A stretch of 64,000 nt of DNA from assembly GCA_002166865.1 (NCBI GenBank), contig NHTQ01000006.1, forward strand, positions 124,001 through 188,000, in the 5' to 3' direction. Source of the DNA: Rhodobacteraceae bacterium WFHF2C18. Lineage in GTDB: Bacteria; Pseudomonadota; Alphaproteobacteria; Rhodobacterales; Rhodobacteraceae. Each line of letters opens with the position of its first letter. The first letter of the stretch is position 1. A program made the position numbers and the translations under genes. This document shows, piece by piece, positions 8,774-16,217 of this stretch. Under the pieces are notes generated by a model that searched no databases, was not told where the DNA came from, and saw only the letters and a list, made by a program, of their open reading frames with translations.

Positions 8774-10411
8774 ATGCCCCACACCCTGTCCACCGCCCTC
8801 CTGCAAGCGCTCAAGGATCGCGGCGCCGACCGCGTCTTCGGCATTCCCGGGGATTTCGTCCTGCCCTTTTTCCGGGTGATCGAGGACAGCGGCATCCTGC
8901 CCTATCACACGCTCAGCCACGAACCCGGCGTGGGCTACGCCGCGGACGCCGCGGGCCGGATCAACAGCACGCTCGGGGTGGCCGTCGTCACCTACGGCGC
9001 CGGGGCGCTCAACATGACCAACGCGGTGGCCCAGGCCTATGCCGAGAAATCGCCGCTGGTGGTCATCTCAGGCGCCCCCGGCACCGGCGAGGGCAAGCTG
9101 GGCCTCAACCTGCACCACCAGGTCAAGCGACTGGATTCGCAGTTCGAGATATACCGGGAACTGACCTGCGCCCAGACCGTGCTGGACGATCCCGCCACGG
9201 CGCCGGAGGAAATCGCGCGCGTGCTGGATGCCGCGCGCCGGTTCTCGCGCCCCGTCTACATCGAGATCCCGCGCGACCTGGTCAACGCTGCCTGCGCGGC
9301 CGCGCCCCCCTACGACCCCGGCACACCCGACCCACAGGCGGCGCGCGCCTGCGCCAAGGAGATCCTGGGCCGCCTGCAGGCCGCCGAGGCCCCGGCGATC
9401 CTGGTGGGGGTCGAGGCACGGCGCTACGGGCTGGAAGACAAGATCGCCAGCCTGTGCCGCAAGCTCGGCCTGCCGGTGGCCACCAGCTTCATGGGCCGCG
9501 GCCTGCTGGCCCGGCAGGATCTGCCCCTGCTGGGCGCCTACCTGGGCGCGGCCGGCAGCACCACCGCCAAGCGCTACATCGAAGGCGCGGACTGCCTGCT
9601 GATGCTGGGCGTCATCCTCAGCGACACCAACTTCGGCGTCTCGGGCAGGAACATCGACCTGCGCGCCGCCATCCAGGCGCTGGACCGGGATGTCTCGTTC
9701 CAGCACCACCACTATCCCGAGCTTCCCCTCGAGGCCCTGATCGACGCGCTGAGCGAAATCGCCGCGCCCCTCGGCGGCACCGCGCCGGACATCCCCGTGC
9801 CCGACTATGCCAAGGGCCTGCCCGCCGATGACACGCCGCTGGAGCCCTCGCATATCGCCACGGCCGTGAACGACCTGTTCGCGGCCCACGGCCGGCTGCC
9901 CGTTTCCACCGACATCGGGGACTGCCTGTTCACCGGGCTGGAGATCATGGATACCGAATTCGTTGCGCCGGGCTACTACGCCTCGATGGGGCTGGGCGTG
10001 CCCGGCGGCATGGCCATCGCCGCCGCGACCGGCCGCCGCCCCGTCGTGCTGGTCGGCGACGGCGCGTTCCAGATGACGGGCTGGGAACTGGGCAACTGCC
10101 GCAAATACGGCTGGGCGCCGATCGTCATCCTGTTCAACAACCGCAGCTGGGAAATGCTGCGCGCCTTCCAGCCGGGGCCGAAATACCACGACCTGGAAGA
10201 CTGGCACTATGCCGAGATCGCCCCGCACCTGGGCGGGTGCGGGGTGCGCGTACGCACCTGCGCCGAACTCGCCCGGGCCCTCGAGGCGGCCCATGCCGAC
10301 GACAGCCGCTTCCATTTGATCGAAGTCATGCTGGAGCGCGAACAGGTCTCGCACACCCTGGCCGGTTTCGTGGGCGCGATGCGCGAGATCTCGGCGCTGA
10401 AAGAGGAATAG
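8774..10411 (+). CDS. ipdC: Thiamine-diphosphate-dependent indolepyruvate/phenylpyruvate decarboxylase
   Basis: 545 residues with the three-domain architecture of pyruvate-decarboxylase-like enzymes. The N-terminal pyrimidine-binding domain carries RVFGIPGDF and the proton-accepting Glu in LSHEPGVGYAADAA. The C-terminal domain has the diphosphate motif VGDGAFQMTGWELGNC...NN. The sequence follows the Azospirillum-type phenylpyruvate/indolepyruvate decarboxylases closely from end to end. It would decarboxylate indole-3-pyruvate or phenylpyruvate to the aldehyde, a step to indole-3-acetate or phenylacetate. AAGGA precedes the ATG. No aminotransferase or aldehyde oxidase lies beside it. It converges on the GAPDH gene downstream. 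Confidence 0.9.
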   Translation: MPHTLSTALLQALKDRGADRVFGIPGDFVLPFFRVIEDSGILPYHTLSHEPGVGYAADAAGRINSTLGVAVVTYGAGALNMTNAVAQAYAEKSPLVVISGAPGTGEGKLGLNLHHQVKRLDSQFEIYRELTCAQTVLDDPATAPEEIARVLDAARRFSRPVYIEIPRDLVNAACAAAPPYDPGTPDPQAARACAKEILGRLQAAEAPAILVGVEARRYGLEDKIASLCRKLGLPVATSFMGRGLLARQDLPLLGAYLGAAGSTTAKRYIEGADCLLMLGVILSDTNFGVSGRNIDLRAAIQALDRDVSFQHHHYPELPLEALIDALSEIAAPLGGTAPDIPVPDYAKGLPADDTPLEPSHIATAVNDLFAAHGRLPVSTDIGDCLFTGLEIMDTEFVAPGYYASMGLGVPGGMAIAAATGRRPVVLVGDGAFQMTGWELGNCRKYGWAPIVILFNNRSWEMLRAFQPGPKYHDLEDWHYAEIAPHLGGCGVRVRTCAELARALEAAHADDSRFHLIEVMLEREQVSHTLAGFVGAMREISALKEE

Positions 10412-10439
10412 GCGGGCCTTTTCGCGTGCGGCCGGGGCC

Positions 10440-11438
10440 TCAGCCGCGCCGGCCGATGCGGCGGGCCATGTCGATCATCCGGCAGGAAAAGCCCCACTCG
10501 TTGTCGTACCAGCCAAAGACGCGCAGCAGCCCACCCTCCGAGACCGAGGTCTGCGGCCCGCTCATCACCACCGATTCCGGCCGGCCCCGCAGGTCGGCGC
10601 TGACCAGAGGCTGCTCGGTCCAGCCGAAGACGGGGGATCGCCGCGCCGCCGCGCGCAGCACCGCGTTCACCCCGGCGGCGTCGACCTCGCGGCGCAGGCG
10701 CACCGTCAGGTCGATGGCCGAGACCGAGGCCGTGGGCACGCGCACGGCGCGCGCCTCGATCCGGCCCTTCATCGCCGGCAGCACCAACCCCGTCTGGTGC
10801 TGGGCGCTGGTGGTGGTGGGCACCATCGACAACGCGGCGGCGCGGCTGCGCTCGGGGGCGCCGCGGGGCTTGTCCACGGTGGGCTGGCTGCCGGTGTAAC
10901 AATGCACCGTGGTCATCTGCCCCCCGATCACGCCGAAGGCGTCATCCAGCAGCCGCACCAGCGGGGCCAGCGCATTCGTGGTGCAAGAGGCGTTCGAGAC
11001 GATGCGCTGATCGCCCAGGTCATCGTCGTTGGCGCCCATGACCACGGTGATGTCCACCTCGGCCGAAGGCCCCGAGACCAGCACCGCCCGCGCCCCGGCC
11101 GCGATGCCGCGCTCGGCCACCGCGCGCTTGCCGCCCATGCCGGTACATTCCAGCACGACGTCCACCCCTGACAGCGCCAGCGCGCTCAGGTCCGGTTCGG
11201 CGTGGAACGGAATGCGCCGCCCGTCCACGATCAGCACCCCGGTATCGGTGCCGACGTCGCCCGGCCAGGGCCCGAAGACACTGTCGTACTGGAACAGGTA
11301 CGCGCAGGTCTCCAGCGGCTCGATCTCGTTGATCAGCACCAGCTCCAGATCCGGCGCCTCGCGCAGGAGGATCCGCAGGAGCGTGCGGCCGATCCGGCCG
11401 AAACCGTTGAGGGCGATGCGAACGGGACGCGGGGGCAT
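10440..11438 (-). CDS. Type I glyceraldehyde-3-phosphate dehydrogenase paralogue
   Basis: 332 residues. The N-terminal NAD-binding motif is NGFGRIGRTLLR, the catalytic Cys lies in SNASCTTNALAPL, and the phosphate-site residues in RVPTASVSAIDL are present, with the C-terminal WYDNEWGFS hallmark. It converts glyceraldehyde-3-phosphate to 1,3-bisphosphoglycerate. The gene stands alone, without pgk or tkt beside it, so it may be a second, differently regulated copy. Erythrose-4-phosphate dehydrogenase is an alternative reading. Confidence 0.92.
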   Translation of the reverse strand: MPPRPVRIALNGFGRIGRTLLRILLREAPDLELVLINEIEPLETCAYLFQYDSVFGPWPGDVGTDTGVLIVDGRRIPFHAEPDLSALALSGVDVVLECTGMGGKRAVAERGIAAGARAVLVSGPSAEVDITVVMGANDDDLGDQRIVSNASCTTNALAPLVRLLDDAFGVIGGQMTTVHCYTGSQPTVDKPRGAPERSRAAALSMVPTTTSAQHQTGLVLPAMKGRIEARAVRVPTASVSAIDLTVRLRREVDAAGVNAVLRAAARRSPVFGWTEQPLVSADLRGRPESVVMSGPQTSVSEGGLLRVFGWYDNEWGFSCRMIDMARRIGRRG

Positions 11439-11515
11439 GATCCTCTCCTGTGCCGGGCGGGGCGGGGCCGGACCACCGTGCCGGATGCGGCGGCCCTGGC
11501 CCGCGGTGCAACATC

Positions 11516-11527
11516 ATTTGATCAAAT
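11516..11527. promoter_or_regulatory. Perfect palindrome upstream of the GAPDH gene
   Basis: ATTTGATCAAAT is a perfect 12-base palindrome about 77 bases upstream of the GAPDH start and standing out in GC-rich DNA. It could be an operator for a dimeric regulator of carbon metabolism, but the protein cannot be named. Confidence 0.35.
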
Positions 11528-11540
11528 CCTGCGGCCGCCG

Positions 11541-12224
11541 TCACCCCTGGTCCGCGCCGTCATGCCCGATCGGTTCGATCAGATCGGGGCCGCTGGCCCG
11601 GTTCGAGTTCACGCGGCGGTCCACCCGCCAGTAGGTAAGCGCCTCTTCCGGCGCGGGCCGCATGAGCCTTGCGGCGCCGTGACCCGCCTCCCCCAGCCAC
11701 AGCGGCCAGTCCTCCGGCGCCACCACCACCGGCATCCGGTGGTGCAGCCGGCCGATGGTCCGGTTCGCCGGACAGGTGATGATGGCGCAGGTGGCGACGG
11801 GGCTGCCCCCCTTGTCCCAGACCCGCCAGATGCCGGCCATGGCGATCGGGCGGCCGTCGGGCGGCGTGATGTACCACGGCAGGCGGTTGCCCGCCTCGTC
11901 CTTCGTCCATTCGTAAAACCCGTCCGCCGGGATCAGGCAGCGCCGCTCGCGCGCCGCCTTGCGGAAGGCAGGCTTGTCCGCCACCGACTCGGCGCGGGCG
12001 TTGATCAACAGCGGGCCATCGTCCTCCGCCTCGTACCAGTGCGGCAGGAACCCCCAGCGCAGCGCCTCCAGCCGCCGGCGGCCGTCGCGCAGGGTGACGG
12101 CGTGAACGGGGGTCGTGGGACAGACGTTGTAGTTGGGCGTGGGCGGCAGATCGTTGGCCGGGGCGGCATCGAACAGCTGCGCCATCGCATCGTCGGGCAG
12201 GGTCACGGCGAAACGTCCGCACAT
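11541..12224 (-). CDS. SOS-response-associated peptidase (SRAP/YedK/HMCES family)
   Basis: 227 residues beginning MCGRFAVTLP, so Cys2 becomes the N-terminal residue after Met removal, as required for the thiazolidine crosslink to abasic sites. Other family signatures are NYNVCPTTPVHAV, RWGFLPHWYE, INARAESVADKPAFR, RRCLIPADGFYEW and a late LHHRMPVV with the catalytic His. The protein shields abasic sites in single-stranded DNA. It sits four bases downstream of a methyltransferase gene, in the same direction. Confidence 0.96.
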   Translation of the reverse strand: MCGRFAVTLPDDAMAQLFDAAPANDLPPTPNYNVCPTTPVHAVTLRDGRRRLEALRWGFLPHWYEAEDDGPLLINARAESVADKPAFRKAARERRCLIPADGFYEWTKDEAGNRLPWYITPPDGRPIAMAGIWRVWDKGGSPVATCAIITCPANRTIGRLHHRMPVVVAPEDWPLWLGEAGHGAARLMRPAPEEALTYWRVDRRVNSNRASGPDLIEPIGHDGADQG

Positions 12225-12228
12225 GCGC

Positions 12229-13425
12229 TCACCTCAGCAAATCGGAATACAGCAGCATCCCCCAGGGCAGAAGCTGCGCCTCGACCCGGGACCAGAGCGC
12301 GCCCATGCCGATGGGATCCATCCCCGCCTGCGCGGCGATCTGGCCGAGGCTGCGGCGCCCGTCGATCCCGGCGATCAGCGGTGCGGCCTCCACCGGCAGG
12401 GCAATGCGGTCCGTCAGGCCGTTCGATTCCACCTTGACCCCCTGCCCCCGGGCGGTCGCGCCGGCCAGGTCGCGCGCGCGGACGCCCTTGAGGTGCGGCA
12501 CGAGCGCGCGGTTGCTGCCCCGGGCGGGGCCGCGGGCCTCGTCGGCGGCGACGGCGTAGGCTGTGTGCGTACGGATCGTACCGTTCAACTGTTCGGCCAG
12601 CGCCATCGCCCGCGCCTGCGGCATCTCCGCCGGCGGGTCCATGAACCGGCCCAGATCATAGATCGCCGGCAGCGTGAATCCCGACAGCGCCCAGCCGGTG
12701 GCGGCGAGCGTGTCAAGCAGCTGCGCCACGTCATAGGCCCGGTCCTGGCTGTGCAGCAGCAGGTCGTAGAAACCCGCATCCCCGTTCTCGTGATCGTTGA
12801 CGTTGGGGTTGCACTTGAAGGGATGGTTATCCGGCACGCGCTCGAACACCTCCCGCGCCTGGCGCAGACGATCCCGCGGAGGCAGGTCGCCGAAAAGCGC
12901 GCCGAAGGCCGCCTGCAACGGATAGACGCCCGACCGCCCGTAGGGCGCATAAACCATGAAGCCCATCCCGCCCCCCGGTGCCAAGGCCGCGCGCAACGCG
13001 CGGAAGCCCGCCTCGGGCTCGGGCAGGTGGTGCAGCACGCCGCAGCAGTCGATGTAGTCGAATGGGCCCATCCGGGGCGCTTCGAGCAGGCTGCCGGTAT
13101 GGAAGGTGATCGTTTCTTCGAGGCCTCGGGCGCGGGCCCGCGCCTCGGCCACGCCGCGCGCGGCCCGGGAAAGATCCACGTAGGTGATCTCGCAGGGCCT
13201 CTTCGCCTGCGCCATGAGCGCCGCGATCTGGATGAGGCCGTCACCCGTCCCCCCGCCGGCCACCAGGACCCGCAGGGGCTGGGACCAGTCGCGCCGGCCG
13301 CCGAACACGAAGTGATCGATCTCAAGCGGATGCGACGGCGAGCCGGTCACCAGGCGCCTGGCCTCCTCTGCCGGGTCGCGTTCGGGATAGGGAAAAGCTT
13401 CGTACTGGTCTTTGACCTGGTCCAT
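12229..13425 (-). CDS. Class I SAM-dependent methyltransferase with C-terminal extension
   Basis: 398 residues from the ATG at 13425. The N terminus (QYEAFPYPERDP) precedes a Rossmann methyltransferase core with motif I VLVAGGGTGDG at about 52-62, an acidic motif II in ITYVDLS, and the post-motif DYIDCCGVLHHLPEPE. The last 130 residues form a separate helical region of unknown role. The substrate is not evident. It is followed four bases later by the SRAP gene. Confidence 0.85.
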   Translation of the reverse strand: MDQVKDQYEAFPYPERDPAEEARRLVTGSPSHPLEIDHFVFGGRRDWSQPLRVLVAGGGTGDGLIQIAALMAQAKRPCEITYVDLSRAARGVAEARARARGLEETITFHTGSLLEAPRMGPFDYIDCCGVLHHLPEPEAGFRALRAALAPGGGMGFMVYAPYGRSGVYPLQAAFGALFGDLPPRDRLRQAREVFERVPDNHPFKCNPNVNDHENGDAGFYDLLLHSQDRAYDVAQLLDTLAATGWALSGFTLPAIYDLGRFMDPPAEMPQARAMALAEQLNGTIRTHTAYAVAADEARGPARGSNRALVPHLKGVRARDLAGATARGQGVKVESNGLTDRIALPVEAAPLIAGIDGRRSLGQIAAQAGMDPIGMGALWSRVEAQLLPWGMLLYSDLLR

Positions 13426-13499
13426 CGGGGCCTCGGCTGGGATCCTGCGGCGCCACCATAGGCCGGCCCGCGCCGGATGCAAAGGCCGCCGGCCAGACC

Positions 13500-14408
13500 T
13501 CAGCGCGCGGCAAGGCCCCGGCGACAATCGGCCAGGATCGCGGCGAGATCACGGAACAACGCAGCCCGCGCCGAGGTCTTGCGCCAGGCCATGACCACAT
13601 GGCGCGGGCAGGCATCGGCCACCGGCGCCAGGGCCAGGTCGGTGCCCCGCGTCGCGCCGGCATCGATGGCCAGGTTCGGCAAGAGGGTTATCCCCAGCCC
13701 TTCCGAGACCATTGCGATCAGCGTGGACAGGCTGGTGGCCGAGAAGCTCTCGTCCTGCTGGATGCCTGCCTCGGGAAAGGCCGAAAGCGCATGGCGCTGC
13801 AGGCAGTGCCCCTTCTCCAGCAGCATGAGGCTCTTGCCGGACAACTGGGTGCCGGTCACCTTGCCGCCGGTAGTGGCCGGATGACCCGGCGGCGCGGCCA
13901 GGTGATAGCCGTCATCGAACATGAAGGCCGTTTCAAGGTTGCCGATCTCGAAAGGCCGGGCCACCACAATGGCGTCCAGCCGCCCCTCGTGCAGCCCGTC
14001 GAGGAGGGACTCGGTCATTTCCTCGCGCAGGAAAAGCCGCAACTGGGGAAAGGCCGCGCGAATGCGCGGCAGCGCCCGCGGCAGCAGGAAGGGGCCGATG
14101 GTGGGAATTGCGCCAAGGGTCAGGTCCCCGGCATGGGGGTTGCTGTGCTCGGCGGCCAGCACCTCGATCTCGCCGGCAGCGATCAGCAGGCGCCGGCCGC
14201 GGTCGGCGATCTGCTGTCCGATGGGGGTCATGATGACGCTGCGCCGACTGCGCTCGGCCAGCTGCACGCCCAGCACCTCCTCCAGTTCGCGCAGACCCGC
14301 GCTGAGCGTGGGCTGAGTGACATGGCAGGCCTCGGCCGCGCGGGAAAAATTCAGCTCTTCCGACAGCGCGACAAGAAAGCGGAGCTGGCGCAGGTTGACT
14401 GCGGGCAT
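13500..14408 (-). CDS. oxyR: OxyR-like LysR-family hydrogen-peroxide sensor lacking the second redox cysteine
   Basis: 302 residues from the ATG at 14408 (14411 is also possible; a GTG at 14420 would run over the operator). The N-terminal LysR helix-turn-helix is RAAEACHVTQPTLSAGLREL (21-40) and the C-terminal domain is a periplasmic-binding-like fold. The peroxide-sensing Cys is conserved in LLEKGHCLQRHAL (Cys202, aligning with Cys199 of E. coli OxyR), but the position nine residues later, Cys208 in E. coli, is Phe211. It is divergent from a peroxiredoxin gene with an OxyR-type operator between them, which supports the assignment independently. Confidence 0.85.
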   Translation of the reverse strand: MPAVNLRQLRFLVALSEELNFSRAAEACHVTQPTLSAGLRELEEVLGVQLAERSRRSVIMTPIGQQIADRGRRLLIAAGEIEVLAAEHSNPHAGDLTLGAIPTIGPFLLPRALPRIRAAFPQLRLFLREEMTESLLDGLHEGRLDAIVVARPFEIGNLETAFMFDDGYHLAAPPGHPATTGGKVTGTQLSGKSLMLLEKGHCLQRHALSAFPEAGIQQDESFSATSLSTLIAMVSEGLGITLLPNLAIDAGATRGTDLALAPVADACPRHVVMAWRKTSARAALFRDLAAILADCRRGLAAR

Positions 14409-14412
14409 CATG

Positions 14413-14449
14413 ATAGACACTCCCTATCACAGTAAGAGTTTTAATTTAT
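14413..14449. promoter_or_regulatory. OxyR operator with four half-sites
   Basis: ATAG-N7-CTAT at 14413-14427, then seven bases, then AGAG-N7-TTAT at 14435-14449. This is the spacing of the tandem OxyR site ATAG-N7-CTAT-N7-ATAG-N7-CTAT; the second dyad has one mismatch in each half-site and keeps the internal T and A of the consensus. It lies at the oxyR start and 62 bases upstream of the peroxiredoxin ATG, so it can serve both genes. Confidence 0.75.
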
Positions 14450-14510
14450 TTCACATATATGTTGGCGCGCCTTATGTCGAGGCCATCGCAACGCAGCAAA
14501 GGAGCTGACC

Positions 14511-15158
14511 ATGACCGAAACGAACCAGGCCCCCGCCATGCCGCGGCTGAACGAACCCGCCCCGGCCTTCGACGTCCCCACCACCGATGGCCGCAAGACG
14601 CTGGAGGATTACAAGGGCAAGTGGCTGGTCCTGTTCTCGCACCCGGCGGATTTCACCCCCGTGTGCACGACCGAGTTCATCGGCTTCGCCAAGCGGCACG
14701 ACGACTTCGCCGCGCTCGGCGCCGAGCTTCTGGGCCTGTCGATCGACAGCCACTACAGCCACATCGCCTGGATGCGCAACATCAAGGAGAAGTTCGGCGT
14801 GGAGATCACCTTCCCGATCATCGCCGACCTGAACATGAAAGTGGCGCAGGCCTACGGCATGATCCAGCCGGGCGCCTCGGACACGGCGGCCGTGCGCGCG
14901 ACCTTCGTCATCGACCCCGAGGGCGTGCTGCGCGCCATGGTCTACTACCCCATGAACGCGGGCCGGTCCGTCGACGAGATCCATCGCCTGCTGGTGGCCC
15001 TGCAGACGGCCGATGCCAACCAGTGCGCGATGCCCGAGAACTGGAAACCGGGTGACGCGGTGATCGTGCCCCCGCCGGCCACCGCCGAAGGCGCCGAGAC
15101 GCGCGCCGGCGAAGGCTACGACACGGTGGACTGGTATTTCTCCACCCGTCAGCTGTAA
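14511..15158 (+). CDS. 1-Cys peroxiredoxin (Prx6 family)
   Basis: 215 residues with the peroxidatic Cys in HPADFTPVCTTEFIGFAK, the Prx6-type PVCTTE motif, the conserved Arg in ALATFVIDPEG-like VRATFVIDPEG, and the long C-terminal arm (VPPPATAEGAE...YDTVDWYF) typical of the family. It reduces hydrogen peroxide and alkyl or lipid hydroperoxides. AAAGGAG precedes the ATG. Being divergent from oxyR and next to an OxyR-type operator, it is very likely peroxide-induced. A persulfide dioxygenase follows. Confidence 0.95.
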   Translation: MTETNQAPAMPRLNEPAPAFDVPTTDGRKTLEDYKGKWLVLFSHPADFTPVCTTEFIGFAKRHDDFAALGAELLGLSIDSHYSHIAWMRNIKEKFGVEITFPIIADLNMKVAQAYGMIQPGASDTAAVRATFVIDPEGVLRAMVYYPMNAGRSVDEIHRLLVALQTADANQCAMPENWKPGDAVIVPPPATAEGAETRAGEGYDTVDWYFSTRQL

Positions 15159-15180
15159 GCCGCGCCCCCGCCCGCAGATC

Positions 15181-15206
15181 CCCCGGCGCGTTGCGGCGCG
15201 CCGGGG
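15181..15206. terminator. Hairpin between peroxiredoxin and persulfide dioxygenase genes
   Basis: CCCCGGCGCG and CGCGCCGGGG pair perfectly over ten bases around a TTGCGG loop. No U tract follows, so it may be a weak terminator, an attenuator or an mRNA-stabilising stem that separates the expression of the two genes. Confidence 0.5.
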
Positions 15207-15225
15207 CCACAGGAAAGGCCCCGAT

Positions 15226-16104
15226 ATGACACATCACCCCATCGTCAAACCCTTCTGGGACCAGCCGACCGGAAGCTGGCAATACGTCTTCCACGATCCC
15301 GCGACCATGAAGGGCGCCATCGTGGACCCGGTCCTGAACTTCGATCCGCTGTCGGCCTCCACGGCGACGACCAGCGCGCAGGAAATCCTCAATTACGTCC
15401 GCGAAACCGGGATCGAGGTCGTCTGGATCCTCGACACCCACCCGCACGCCGACCACTTCTCGGCCGCGCCCTGGCTGAAGGCGCAACTCGGCGCGCCGAC
15501 GGCGATCGGCGAACATGTCACGCAGGTGCAGGCGCTGTGGAAGGGGATCTACAACCTGCCGGATGATTTCCCCACGGACGGCTCGCAGTGGGATCGGCTG
15601 TTCGCCGACGGCGAGGAATTCATGGTGGGCGAGATCCCGGTCCGCGTGATCTTCTCGCCCGGGCATACGCTGGCCTCGATCACCTACGTCGCGGGCGATG
15701 CCGCCTTCGTGCACGACACGCTGATGATGCCCGATTCCGGCACCAGCCGGGCGGACTTCCCCGGCGGCAGTTCCAAGGCGCTCTACGACTCGATCCAGCG
15801 CATCCTTGCCCTGCCCGACGAGACCCGCGTCTTCGTGGGCCACGACTATGCGCCGAACGGCCGCGACCCGTCCTGCGAGGCGACGGTGGCCGAACACAAG
15901 GCCGCCAATGTCCACCTCAAGGATGCGCCCACCGAGGCCGAGTACCGTGCCGTGCGCGATGCCCGCGACGCCACCCTGCCGCTGCCAAAGCTGATGCTTG
16001 CGGCGCTGCAGGTGAACATCCGCGGCGGGCGCATGCCGCCCCCGGAGGATGACGGCCATTCATACCTTAAGATCCCGCTGGAACGCTTCGCCGCGCGATC
16101 TTGA
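15226..16104 (+). CDS. MBL-fold persulfide dioxygenase (ETHE1/Blh-like)
   Basis: 292 residues. The metal motif HPHADHFSAA (near residue 73) and IFSPGHTLASI, FVHDTLMM and FVGHDYAPNG supply the remaining His and Asp ligands of the single-iron ETHE1 site. The enzyme oxidises glutathione persulfide to sulfite with oxygen. In Rhodobacterales similar proteins accompany sulfide-responsive genes; here it follows the peroxiredoxin by 67 bases and may be co-expressed with it. A glyoxalase II function is less likely because of the ETHE1-type spacing. Confidence 0.88.
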   Translation: MTHHPIVKPFWDQPTGSWQYVFHDPATMKGAIVDPVLNFDPLSASTATTSAQEILNYVRETGIEVVWILDTHPHADHFSAAPWLKAQLGAPTAIGEHVTQVQALWKGIYNLPDDFPTDGSQWDRLFADGEEFMVGEIPVRVIFSPGHTLASITYVAGDAAFVHDTLMMPDSGTSRADFPGGSSKALYDSIQRILALPDETRVFVGHDYAPNGRDPSCEATVAEHKAANVHLKDAPTEAEYRAVRDARDATLPLPKLMLAALQVNIRGGRMPPPEDDGHSYLKIPLERFAARS

Positions 16105-16111
16105 AGCGTCC

Positions 16112-16149
16112 CCCGGCCCCGCAACGATTTGTCCGTTGACGGGGCCGGG
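16112..16149. terminator. Long imperfect hairpin upstream of cydD
   Basis: CCCGGCCCCG at 16112-16121 pairs with CGGGGCCGGG at 16140-16149, and the CAACG/CGTTG pair just inside extends the stem to about 15 pairs with one bulged A. There is no U tract. It separates the persulfide dioxygenase gene from the cyd cluster. Confidence 0.5.
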
Positions 16150-16217
16150 CCATGCCGGGTTCAAGGGGACGGCGTGCGCGGGGGCCCGGTGCGCGAAGGG
16201 GCAGAACGGAACCGGCC

